From contig NZ_CP009268.1 in the NCBI RefSeq assembly GCF_000807255.1, forward strand, positions 1,022,384 through 1,086,383: a DNA stretch of 64,000 nt, read 5' to 3'. Shown piece by piece: positions 34,428-42,983 of this stretch. The notes under the pieces are model-generated. The model was not told the origin of the DNA, ran no database searches, and was given only the letters and a program-made list of their open reading frames with translations. Each line of letters begins with the position of its first letter. Position 1 is the stretch's first letter. The position numbers and the translations under genes were made by a program. Origin of the DNA: Clostridium pasteurianum DSM 525 = ATCC 6013. GTDB lineage: Bacteria; Bacillota; Clostridia; Clostridiales; Clostridiaceae.

Positions 34428-35309
34428 ATGAAAAGTATGAATAATGTCAGCTATTATAAGATAAATAAATCAAAATTTATGAATTGGGAAGCTGCATCTA
34501 AGCATCCTACAGCAATAGAAATAGAAACTTTAAACACAGGGGAAATTATAAGTAAAATTTCTGGATTGTTAAATCTTAAAAATAAAAATGCCTCAAAGCT
34601 AAAAGACGGTACAGCTGTAGTACCGGTACTAGCACATATAGTGAGGCATGAAAAATATGGAGACTATTTAATTGATACGGGATTTGACAGCTCTTTTTCA
34701 AATGAAGTTGGTGGAAATTTTAAAGGTTTATTAAAGAAAGTTTATTTTAAAAATCGCTATATTCAGGAAAAAAGTGAAGAAGGGATTGAAGTTCAACTTA
34801 AAAAAAGAGGAATAAATTTAAAAGGTGTTTTTCTAACTCATATTCACGAACATGCAGCAGGTGTTCCTTCGTTGCCGAGTGGAATACCTTATATATATGG
34901 TGATGGTGAATGTGAAACAAGCTTTTTCCCATTGGTTTATTCTAATTTCTTTGAAAATAAAACAAATCTGCAAAAAATAGATTTTTCATCAGCACAGGAT
35001 ATGCCTATGTTAGGAAAATGTGCTGATATTTTTGGAGATGGTTCATTCTGGGCAGTTTCTACACCGGGGCATACAAAAGGACATACTTCCTATTTAGTAA
35101 ATGGAATAAAAAGGAAGATTTTGATTACCGGTGATGTTTGTATTACAAAAAAAGGTTTTGAACTCAATGTGGAGACAGGAAAATTCTCTTCGGATATAGA
35201 AGAGGGAAGGAAAAGCTTTTTTACGATAAGGGAATTTATTAAAGAGTATCCATCTGTAAATGTAGTTTTTGGACATGAGACTGATGAATTTAAGATAGAG
35301 TATAAATAA
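34428..35309 (+). CDS. MBL-fold metallohydrolase
   Basis: 293-residue metallo-beta-lactamase-fold protein, closest in layout to lactonase-like members. The metal motif is THIHEHAAG (H138, H140, E141, H142) where the family normally has HxHxDH. Later ligands are the His in TPGHTKGH, the Asp in ITGDVC and the His in VFGHETDEF. The Asp-to-Glu change at the central position may alter metal preference. SD ACGAGGAG precedes the start. Co-directional with YjbR and EFR1 genes. Confidence 0.88.
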   Translation: MKSMNNVSYYKINKSKFMNWEAASKHPTAIEIETLNTGEIISKISGLLNLKNKNASKLKDGTAVVPVLAHIVRHEKYGDYLIDTGFDSSFSNEVGGNFKGLLKKVYFKNRYIQEKSEEGIEVQLKKRGINLKGVFLTHIHEHAAGVPSLPSGIPYIYGDGECETSFFPLVYSNFFENKTNLQKIDFSSAQDMPMLGKCADIFGDGSFWAVSTPGHTKGHTSYLVNGIKRKILITGDVCITKKGFELNVETGKFSSDIEEGRKSFFTIREFIKEYPSVNVVFGHETDEFKIEYK

Positions 35310-35412
35310 AAAGTTACGTATATGTAATACATAGAATAATAAATCTATTCAAAGATGATAGTTTGTTTTTTCATAAAATGGAAAGTAAATATAAAAATGA
35401 GGTGGTATTATT

Positions 35413-36210
35413 ATGATAATAGAAAAAAATACTATACTGTATTTCTCGGGAACAGGCAATAGCCTGCAAGTAGCAAAGAATATAGGAAGTGAGCTTGGAG
35501 AAATTAATTTATGTAGAATATCTTCACTCATAGATGAAAAAGAAATAAAAGTGAATGCAGGAATACTTGGAATAGTATTCCCAGTGTACTATGCACGACT
35601 TCCGTTGATGGTAGAGAAAATTGTAAAAAAACTAAAAGTTAATGAAAGAACCTATATTTTTGGAGTAGCAACTTATGGTGGAGCAGCAGCTGGGGTGTTA
35701 ATTAAATTAGAGCATATATTACAAAATTTTGGGGGGACACTTAATGCTGGCTTTTTAATTCATATGCCAGCAAACAATATTTTTGCCTATAATCCTAGTG
35801 CAGCAAAAAAGGATAATAAGGTTTTTCAAAGAGAAAAGATAAAGATTAAAAAAATATCAGATGTAATAAAGCAAAGAAAAGATTCCAAGTGTGAAGTAAG
35901 TAAATTGATGATTGATAGAATAATAGACAAGGCTCTTATTAAAATTACAGATAGAATAATGGATGAGATTCCCGTAAAAGATAAAAAATTCTGGGTTACA
36001 AATAGCTGTAATGGATGTAGACTTTGTGAAAAAATTTGTCCGGTTAATAACATAGAATTCCATTTAAACAAGCCTCTTTGGAAGCATAATTGTGAGCAGT
36101 GTACAGCCTGCATTCAATATTGTCCTAGTGAGGCCATTCAATGGGGTAAGAAAACTGAAAACAGGAGAAGATATAGAAATCCTAATGTAGGTGTTAAGGA
36201 GTTAATATAA
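35413..36210 (+). CDS. EFR1-type flavodoxin-ferredoxin fusion
   Basis: 265-residue redox protein. The N-terminal flavodoxin domain has the FMN phosphate loop FSGTGNSLQVAKNIG; the C-terminal region holds two 4Fe-4S sites, CNGCRLCEKICP and CEQCTACIQYCP, spaced as in bacterial ferredoxins. EFR1-type proteins move electrons in anaerobes; the partner is unknown. ATG 35413 follows GAGGTGG. An N-terminal remnant of a paralogue lies at 30108-30282. Confidence 0.9.
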   Translation: MIIEKNTILYFSGTGNSLQVAKNIGSELGEINLCRISSLIDEKEIKVNAGILGIVFPVYYARLPLMVEKIVKKLKVNERTYIFGVATYGGAAAGVLIKLEHILQNFGGTLNAGFLIHMPANNIFAYNPSAAKKDNKVFQREKIKIKKISDVIKQRKDSKCEVSKLMIDRIIDKALIKITDRIMDEIPVKDKKFWVTNSCNGCRLCEKICPVNNIEFHLNKPLWKHNCEQCTACIQYCPSEAIQWGKKTENRRRYRNPNVGVKELI

Positions 36211-36321
36211 AATAAGCAAAAAGACCACATTTTTATTTTATTGACAAATATATAATATAACTTTACTCTGTTAACAGAGGGATTTTTTTGTACTATAAAA
36301 TATAAAAGAAGGTGAACTTTT

Positions 36322-36966
36322 ATGGATATTAATAAAATTTTTAGTATGGAAAAAGAAATTAAAGGGAAAATAGTATACTTAAAGGATTTTCCAAAGGAGA
36401 ATACAGCAATAGTAACGGTTGACATGGTAAAAGGCTTTGTAAAAAAGGGTATGCTTTCTTCCCATAGAATTATTTCTATTATAGATGCTATTGTAGATTT
36501 AAACAAAAGAAGTGGGGGATATAAAAAGATATTTTTTCTAGATGAACATGAAGAAAATTCTGCTGAACTTACTACTTATGCAAAACATTGCATAAAAGGT
36601 ACAGAAGAAAGTGAACTTATAGATGAACTAAATACAGAGGAGGTAATTGGAAAAGAGGTGGCTATGATTTCTAAAAACAGTACAAATGGATTTCATGCAC
36701 CAGATTTTAAGAAATGGCTTGAAAAGAATGAAGATATTATAGAAAATTACATAGTAGTAGGCTGTGAAGCTGATATATGTGTCAGTCATTTGGTTACTAC
36801 ACTTAAGACTTATTTTAATGAAAAAAATCTAAGTAGAAGGATAGTTGTGCCTATAAATGGGGTTGAAACCTTTGATTTCGAAACTCATGATGGGGATTTA
36901 ATGAAAGTTATTTCACTATGGGAAATGAAAGCCAATGGAATTGAAATTGTTGATGAAATATTATAA
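36322..36966 (+). CDS. Isochorismatase-family cysteine hydrolase
   Basis: 214-residue cysteine hydrolase. The catalytic Asp is in TAIVTVDMVKGF, the nucleophile Cys in VVGCEADICVSHLV, with Lys in the KNSTNGFHAPDF segment region. Related enzymes hydrolyse nicotinamide or other amides. The central EHEENSAELTTYAKHCIKGT loop matches the clostridial subgroup. SD AGAAGGTGA precedes ATG 36322. The next gene, an FtsX permease, starts 16 bases downstream, so the two are probably one transcript. Confidence 0.88.
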   Translation: MDINKIFSMEKEIKGKIVYLKDFPKENTAIVTVDMVKGFVKKGMLSSHRIISIIDAIVDLNKRSGGYKKIFFLDEHEENSAELTTYAKHCIKGTEESELIDELNTEEVIGKEVAMISKNSTNGFHAPDFKKWLEKNEDIIENYIVVGCEADICVSHLVTTLKTYFNEKNLSRRIVVPINGVETFDFETHDGDLMKVISLWEMKANGIEIVDEIL

Positions 36967-36982
36967 TGTAGGGGGAAAATAG

Positions 36983-39475
36983 GTGAATATTATTTTTAAA
37001 TTTTCTTTAAAAAGTATTAAAGAAAAGAAGTTTAGGACTTTCCTTATCTTGTTCGCAATAGCCGTATCCTCGGCATTATTTTTTGCTTCAAATGCTATAT
37101 CTGGTACTATAGAAAAAATTTATATAAATAAATTAAGCAGCTCTTATGGCAATTCAAATATTATAATTCATTCAGGAGATAAATCTCCTTCTAAATATTT
37201 TTCCATGAATAAAATTCAGAAAGAAAGTTCCAATATAGATTATGCCATTGGCTCAACTAGTGAATCGGGAATATACAAAATTAATAATGATGAAACCATG
37301 ACTTTTAATTTGCGTGGCTTTAATTTTAATGAATTACAATTGATGAATCCAGTTTCTTTTATGGACAGCAGTGATGATAAGATGTTTACAGGTAAAAAAA
37401 TCATAATAAGTAAATTTGCATCAGATAAATACAATAAGAAGATTGGAGATTCTATTGAACTTAAAATAAATGATTCAAAATATAAATTTACTGTATGGGG
37501 AATAGCTGCTCAGACAGGATTTTTTTCTAATGATGGACAAACTATATCTGCCATAGTTCCTTTGGAAACTTTGAATTCCATAATGGATACTAAAGGTATG
37601 GTATCTGCTATATACATAAAATCCAAAGACTCAGTTAATAAGGAAGAGGTAATTGAGGATTTAAAGTCTATATATAGAGATTATGAAGTGAAAAGAACCA
37701 TAAATGATGAAGATTTAAAGCAGCAGGCAAGCGGTTTTACCACTCCCTTTATGATGATGACTATTGTAGTGCTTTTTATGAGTATATTTATTACTTATAC
37801 TGCTTTCAAGGTAATAGCTATGGAAAAACTACCTGTTATAGGAACCTTTAGGAGCATTGGTGCAACTAAGAAAATGACGGATTTTATATTGATTTTAGAA
37901 AGTCTTTGCTATGGAGTAATTGGAGGAATAATAGGCTGCTTTATGGGAATAGGAATATTGTATATAATGACCTGGGTTACTACACCAGATTGGATGAAGG
38001 GAAATTCAGCACAAATCAATTTTTCCATTTCACAGCTTTTAGCAGCCTTTATTTTAGCAGTCCTTATTTCCTTTATAAGTGCAATACTTCCTATAATCAG
38101 AGTATCAAAACTTCCAGTTAAAGATATTGTATTAAATGAAATTGAAGGCGAAAACAGTAAAAATAAACTTTGGAAGCTAATTCTAGGTATTTTATTACTG
38201 TGCATTTCTTTTGGAGTTCCCAATATTGTACCTAAAAATTATGCCTTGTACATAGATGGAATATGCATGGTACTGGCAGTTGCTTCCGTGGTGTTACTTG
38301 TACCTTTTATAGCTAATATATTTATTAAAATTTTTGAAAAGATTTATGTATTTATACTGGGAAATGAAGGGTTACTAGCAGCTAAAAATTTAAGAGAAAA
38401 CAAAAGTCTTTTGAATAATATTTCACTTTTAGCTATAGGAATATCTGCACTTTTGATGATAAATACGGTAAGTTACAGTGTAGGAGTAGAAGTTTTAGAT
38501 GCCTACTCAAAATTTAATGTGGATATTGAAATGTGGGGAAATATGCTGGATAAAAATACAGAGAGGCTTGTACAGAATGTAGATGGAGTCAGTGATACTT
38601 ATGGAGTTTACAGCTCCAGTGTAAAGCTTGCGGATTCCAGTAGAACCATTGATTCTGTAGAGGGTGTTTCTTCAAACAAGTATCTGCAATTTTATGATCA
38701 GAAATTGGGAGATAATCCAGGGGAGATTTTTAAAGAACTGAATGAGGATAGAAATATATTGGTGACGGATTCACTGCTTTCAAGAATAGATTTAAAGGTT
38801 GGAGATTATATTAATTTTGAGATGGGAAAAAACAAAAGGCAGTATAAGATTATTGGAACATTTAATTCAGTAATGTACAATGGAAACTATGCGCTTATAG
38901 GAGAAAAATATTTAAAGAATGATATGGGAATTAGATATTATTCTGCAATATATGCAAAGACAAATAAAGATCCCCAGACTGTATTAAATAATATTAAAGA
39001 CAAACTGGCAAATATGAGACTGTCTCTTATGACAAAAGAAGAAATGCAAACTGAAAATAAAAAGAGCAATGATCAAATGTTTAATGTTCTCAATGCCTTT
39101 TCAATAATGGCATTAGTTATAGGAATATTTGGAGTGCTGAATAATCTCCTTATCAGTTTCATGGAGAGAAAAAGATCTCTTGCAATATTTAGATCTGTAG
39201 GTATGAGTAAATCACAAATTATTAAAGTTATATTTATAGAATCTCTAAGTGGAGGAATTGTAGGTGGAACTGTAGGAGTTTTTGCAGGTATATTAATGAT
39301 CCAAATTGTCCCTAAAGTTACTGAAGCTATGAATCTTCCACTGGAAATAAATTATCTATGGACTTTATTTGTCTATGCTTTTTTAGGTGGAATAATTATT
39401 AATGTAGCAGCATCAATAGTTCCAGCTTTTAAATCCTCTAAGCTCAACATTATTGAATCCATTAAATATGAATAG
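36983..39475 (+). CDS. Large FtsX-type ABC transporter permease
   Basis: 830-residue permease with the duplicated FtsX/MacB layout: an N-terminal helix (about 15-35), an extracellular MacB-like domain, three helices (about 255-375), a second half with another extracellular domain (about 500-690) and a final helix trio. The repeat marker MEKLPVIGTFRSIGATK recurs as MERKRSLAIFRSVGMSK. GTG 36983 follows GGGGGAAAA. It is probably a lipoprotein or antimicrobial-peptide exporter. No ATP-binding partner gene is beside it, which is unusual. Confidence 0.88.
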   Translation: MNIIFKFSLKSIKEKKFRTFLILFAIAVSSALFFASNAISGTIEKIYINKLSSSYGNSNIIIHSGDKSPSKYFSMNKIQKESSNIDYAIGSTSESGIYKINNDETMTFNLRGFNFNELQLMNPVSFMDSSDDKMFTGKKIIISKFASDKYNKKIGDSIELKINDSKYKFTVWGIAAQTGFFSNDGQTISAIVPLETLNSIMDTKGMVSAIYIKSKDSVNKEEVIEDLKSIYRDYEVKRTINDEDLKQQASGFTTPFMMMTIVVLFMSIFITYTAFKVIAMEKLPVIGTFRSIGATKKMTDFILILESLCYGVIGGIIGCFMGIGILYIMTWVTTPDWMKGNSAQINFSISQLLAAFILAVLISFISAILPIIRVSKLPVKDIVLNEIEGENSKNKLWKLILGILLLCISFGVPNIVPKNYALYIDGICMVLAVASVVLLVPFIANIFIKIFEKIYVFILGNEGLLAAKNLRENKSLLNNISLLAIGISALLMINTVSYSVGVEVLDAYSKFNVDIEMWGNMLDKNTERLVQNVDGVSDTYGVYSSSVKLADSSRTIDSVEGVSSNKYLQFYDQKLGDNPGEIFKELNEDRNILVTDSLLSRIDLKVGDYINFEMGKNKRQYKIIGTFNSVMYNGNYALIGEKYLKNDMGIRYYSAIYAKTNKDPQTVLNNIKDKLANMRLSLMTKEEMQTENKKSNDQMFNVLNAFSIMALVIGIFGVLNNLLISFMERKRSLAIFRSVGMSKSQIIKVIFIESLSGGIVGGTVGVFAGILMIQIVPKVTEAMNLPLEINYLWTLFVYAFLGGIIINVAASIVPAFKSSKLNIIESIKYE

Positions 39476-39499
39476 AGTTAGGCACATTCAAATAAATAA

Positions 39500-39641
39500 C
39501 TAGTCAGTATACTAGTATATTTTGAATCCTACTACGTCAACAGAACCCTTAGATAGCTCACTATCTGCGGAACCTGTTTCCTTGTTGGATTCAAAATATC
39601 CGTCGCATCTTTGACTTATTATTTATTTTCATATGCCTTAT
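39500..39641 (+). repeat. Dispersed repeat A, intact copy
   Basis: About 140 bases with CTAGTCAGTATACTAG at the left, arms ATTTTGAATCC/GGATTCAAAAT enclosing ACTACGTCAACAGAACCC and CGGAACCTGTTTCC, and a conserved right part ending CATATGCCTTA. A second copy at 56506-56781 is split by repeat B. Non-coding. Confidence 0.75.
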
Positions 39642-39646
39642 AGTAT

Positions 39647-39691
39647 TTTAGAACTGCAAATGTATGGCTTACGCCAAGTTAGTCAGGTTAA
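39647..39691 (+). repeat. Dispersed repeat B, internally deleted copy
   Basis: TTTTAGAACTGCAAATGTAT followed by GGCTTACGCCAAGTTAGTCA keeps both outer parts of repeat B but lacks the whole centre found at 30916-31153. It ends 24 bases before the DUF2164 gene and directly follows repeat A. Confidence 0.7.
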
Positions 39692-39714
39692 AATAATTTG
39701 ATTGGAGATACTCT

Positions 39715-39957
39715 ATGAGAAATGAAGATAAAAATAAAATAAAACTGACAAATGAAAAAAGAGAAGAGATGATTTCTGCAATAAAAAACTACTTTCTCAA
39801 TGAAAGAGAGGAAGAAATAGGTGATTTAGCTGCAGGTCTTATTTTAAATTTTGTTATAGAAGAATTAGCTCAAGAATTTTATAATCAAGGGGTTTTTGAT
39901 TCCTACAAATACATGAACGATAGAATAGAGGATCTTTTATCTATTCAAAAATATTAA
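39715..39957 (+). CDS. DUF2164 family protein
   Basis: 80-residue soluble helical protein with the DUF2164 pattern: LTNEKREEMISAIKNYFLNE, EIGDLAAGLILNFVIEELA and YNQGVFDSYKYMNDRIEDLL. Function unknown. ATG 39715 is preceded by TTGGAGATA. It is flanked upstream by repeats A and B and downstream by a strong terminator, so it is transcribed alone. Confidence 0.85.
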   Translation: MRNEDKNKIKLTNEKREEMISAIKNYFLNEREEEIGDLAAGLILNFVIEELAQEFYNQGVFDSYKYMNDRIEDLLSIQKY

Positions 39958-39965
39958 TTAAAAAG

Positions 39966-40005
39966 AAGACCTGTGATGTCAACTAAACACTTCATCACAG
40001 GTCTT
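39966..40005. terminator. Bidirectional terminator
   Basis: AAGACCTGTGATG pairs perfectly with CATCACAGGTCTT between the convergent DUF2164 and MFS genes. Confidence 0.85.
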
Positions 40006-40026
40006 AGAAATTTATTCACTAAAATA

Positions 40027-41319
40027 TTATTTTTCCAGGGCAATCTTGTCATCAAAATACTCTTCACTGTTTTCAACAGATTTATCTGAAACTCTAGTTA
40101 AAATAAGTCCTCCAATAACAAAGAGAATTAAGACGCTGAAGATTCCCTTACTTGTATTTCCTGTAATCTGGGTTCCCAATGCAACTATAAAGGGACCTAG
40201 TATTGCTGCAAATCTTCCGAAAATATTATAGAAACCAAAGAATTCATTATTCTTTTCTTTAGGTACAAGCTTTCCAAAATAGGATCTGCTTAGTGCCTGT
40301 ATACCACCTTGAGAAGTTGCTACCAGCATAGCTAAAATCCAAAAACCTGCAGCATTATGAACAAAGTTTGCATAAATACATATAATTGAATACACTATTA
40401 TTCCTGCATATAGCATGGTTTTAGCTCCAAATTTCTCAGAAAGTTTTCCAAAGATAATTGCACAGGGAAATGCTACTACCATAGTAAACAGCAGTACTAT
40501 GAGCATTGTGGTGTCACTTATACCAAGATCTGCACCAAAGGAAGTAGCCATAGTTATAATAGTATTTACTCCATCTATAAAAAAGAAATAAGCTATTAAA
40601 AAGATAAGCAGATTTTTATGCTGTCTTATATTTTTAATTGTATAAAATAGCCTATTAAAGCTTTTAACCACTACTTTATGTTCCTTTTCAATCCCATAAA
40701 TTTGTTTTACATTTTTTATCATAGGAAGAGAAAATAATGCACACCATATAGCAGTTATGATAAAGGATATTTTACAGGCGGTTAATACAGAAATGGGTAT
40801 TATCTTCATACTCGCCAGTATAACTATGCTCATACATATTGCAAAGGCAAGTATATTTCCAAGATATCCAGCTGCAAAACCAATAGAAGAAACCATATCC
40901 ATTCGTTTTCTAGGGGTTACATCCACAAGAAAGGCATCATAAAATATATTGCTGCCAGAGTTTCCTATGGAGCTTAGTATGAAAACTATAAGTAAGGGAA
41001 TCCAGGCAGTATCAGGTACTCCAGCCATAAGTGCTGTAAAAATTATTCCTGCAATACAAAATATTTTAAAAAAGCCCATTTTGTAACCTCTGTAATCAGC
41101 TATGGTGCCTAATATAGGAGCTGCAATGGCTATAATCAGTCTTGCTATGGAATTTGCATATCCCCAGTGAGCTGTTGCCATAGTACTGGTGCCACCTGAA
41201 TTTTCAAATATCATTCTGAAATATATTGGAAGTATGGTAGTTATAATTATCATGCTGTAAGTTGATATGTTACAATCGTACAAAATCCAGCTCTTTTCAG
41301 CTTTGCTGTATTTATTCAT
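40027..41319 (-). CDS. UMF1/Atg22-type MFS exporter
   Basis: 430-residue major facilitator protein of the UMF1 (Atg22-like) group. The N-terminus KAEKSWILYDCNISTYSMII is diagnostic for it. Other landmarks are the loop GTIADYRGYKMGFF and GGIQALSRSYFGKLVPKE near helix 10. The start at 41319 has AGGAGAG eight bases upstream; longer readings have no such site. It overlaps the phosphodiesterase gene end by eight bases, so the two are coupled. Its substrate may be a product of that enzyme; relatives export amino acids or small molecules. Confidence 0.88.
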   Translation of the reverse strand: MNKYSKAEKSWILYDCNISTYSMIIITTILPIYFRMIFENSGGTSTMATAHWGYANSIARLIIAIAAPILGTIADYRGYKMGFFKIFCIAGIIFTALMAGVPDTAWIPLLIVFILSSIGNSGSNIFYDAFLVDVTPRKRMDMVSSIGFAAGYLGNILAFAICMSIVILASMKIIPISVLTACKISFIITAIWCALFSLPMIKNVKQIYGIEKEHKVVVKSFNRLFYTIKNIRQHKNLLIFLIAYFFFIDGVNTIITMATSFGADLGISDTTMLIVLLFTMVVAFPCAIIFGKLSEKFGAKTMLYAGIIVYSIICIYANFVHNAAGFWILAMLVATSQGGIQALSRSYFGKLVPKEKNNEFFGFYNIFGRFAAILGPFIVALGTQITGNTSKGIFSVLILFVIGGLILTRVSDKSVENSEEYFDDKIALEK

Positions 41320-42667
41320 AAGAACTCTCCTTGTCTTCGTACGTACTATGTGAAACATTATTTTCATCAATGAAATCGTATATAATTTCTCCGTCTGCAT
41401 CCTTAAGAGTTAATCCTAGGAGTCTTGCCATAGTGGGACCTTCATCTATGAGATTCATTTTTTCAATAATATTTCCAGACTTTATTCCCATACCAGATGC
41501 CATAAATACTGTAGTATAATCATCTTTGAAGGGTGAATACCCATGAGTAGAAAGGGTGTGCTCTACTCCATCTTCTGTATTATAGGAAGTTACTTCTTTA
41601 ATAATATTCCCCTTTAGTCCGTCTTGAAAATAATAGCCTTTTCTAGCCTCAAGCATTAGATAGCAATTAGGATCAGCTCCCATATAAGAGGCTTCTTCCC
41701 CAGAGTAAATTGCTTCAATGCATTGATATTTTTCATTAAATTCTTTAAGTATTTTTTTTAAAGATTCATTTTCACCTTCATCAGATTTTGTGTATACATA
41801 GGCTGAACCATCACAATTTTTCACTATTGCTGTGTAGCTAGATATTTTACCATTTTTGTCAAGCTGTATATATCCTTTCTCTGCTAAGAGAATGTTCAGA
41901 TTTACTATCTTGTTTTCATCAAGACTACTGTGATCTCCAAGAAGTATAATGGTACTTTCCTCATAAATGCCCTTTTCTTTCAGTGTTTCAATAATTTCAC
42001 CAAGTCTTTTATCATGTCTTACCAAGGCTAGTTTTGCTTCATCGGAATTAAATCCATATATATGTCTTGTACTGTCTAAATCAGTGTAGTGAACTAAAGT
42101 TAAATCTAAATTTTTATTTTTGATGGTATACAAAAAAGATTGATGAGTAAAATTATCAAGATTAGGCTGCTTTACTCCATCACGTAAATGTCCAAATTTC
42201 TTATTAATTTGGTATTGAAATAGTGGTGTGCCGTTAAATAAGGAAACCATTATCTGATTTTCCCAGAACCTGTTTGCAAAGATTTCAGGCATATTATACT
42301 GAATTTTGGACTTTGCAGTTACTGGCCACAGTAGTGCAGCAACGATCAACCCATTTTTTACAGCTAGATCATAAATTGTCTCACACTTTATATTTTTTCT
42401 ATACCAGTACCAATCTGGGGATTTCTTGTTTAATTGTAATAGAGTATTATTTATTATTCCGTGATTTTTAGGATATTTTCCCGTAACAATAGTGGTATGA
42501 GCAGGATAAGTAAGAGTTGGATAAACACTGTATACATTCTTACAATAAGATGAATTCTCTATAAATTTTTTAAAATTGGGAAGATTACTTATATAATCAA
42601 AATCTAGTGTAGACAATCCGTCAAGAGATACTACATAGAGTTGGTTACTTATTCTCTCCATAAACAT
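41312..42667 (-). CDS. Alkaline-phosphatase-fold phosphodiesterase
   Basis: 451-residue enzyme of the type I phosphodiesterase/nucleotide pyrophosphatase family. Metal and catalytic residues are visible: D in VVSLDGL (about 15), Thr nucleophile in YPTLTYPAHTTIVTG, D/H in HYTDLDSTRHIYG, DH in LLGDHSS and H in STHGYSP. There is no signal peptide, so it acts in the cytoplasm. GGAGATGTA precedes ATG 42667. It is first gene of a two-gene operon with the UMF1-type exporter. The substrate is unknown. Confidence 0.9.
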   Translation of the reverse strand: MFMERISNQLYVVSLDGLSTLDFDYISNLPNFKKFIENSSYCKNVYSVYPTLTYPAHTTIVTGKYPKNHGIINNTLLQLNKKSPDWYWYRKNIKCETIYDLAVKNGLIVAALLWPVTAKSKIQYNMPEIFANRFWENQIMVSLFNGTPLFQYQINKKFGHLRDGVKQPNLDNFTHQSFLYTIKNKNLDLTLVHYTDLDSTRHIYGFNSDEAKLALVRHDKRLGEIIETLKEKGIYEESTIILLGDHSSLDENKIVNLNILLAEKGYIQLDKNGKISSYTAIVKNCDGSAYVYTKSDEGENESLKKILKEFNEKYQCIEAIYSGEEASYMGADPNCYLMLEARKGYYFQDGLKGNIIKEVTSYNTEDGVEHTLSTHGYSPFKDDYTTVFMASGMGIKSGNIIEKMNLIDEGPTMARLLGLTLKDADGEIIYDFIDENNVSHSTYEDKESSYE

Positions 42668-42794
42668 TACATCTCCAATATTTTTAATTGAATTTCATGT
42701 TAGCATCTTTCTGTTGAGTAAGTATTAAATGTATGTAAAAATATCTCAACATGGGTGCTTTTTATATTCTTATAATAGCCACGACGAGAGGCTT

Positions 42795-42880
42795 AAGAGG
42801 TATTTGGTGCGAATCGCTGTACAGAGTACGGGTGAAGTGTTACAGCGACTAGTTATCGGATAAATTGAATCTTACTCAAC
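42795..42880 (+). repeat. Dispersed repeat C, partial copy
   Basis: GTGTTACAGCGACTAGTTAT and the following CGGATAAA match the right end of repeat C (8643-8757). The preceding GCGAATCGCTGTACAGAGTA resembles the core unit of repeat B, linking the two families. It lies in the 316-base gap between divergent genes; nothing else was recognised there. Confidence 0.6.
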
Positions 42881-42983
42881 TTTTATTTACTATATTGTGA
42901 TTTTACCTCCATTGTTTGTTACAAGAAATAGGTTCACAATGGATAATATATAAACATTTATTGAATTTAAAGAGAGGTAAGTT

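Noticed and set aside
41320-41400. Longer N-terminus for the UMF1-type exporter
   Set aside because: No ribosome site upstream, it overlaps the phosphodiesterase gene too far, and the family begins at KAEKSWILYD.
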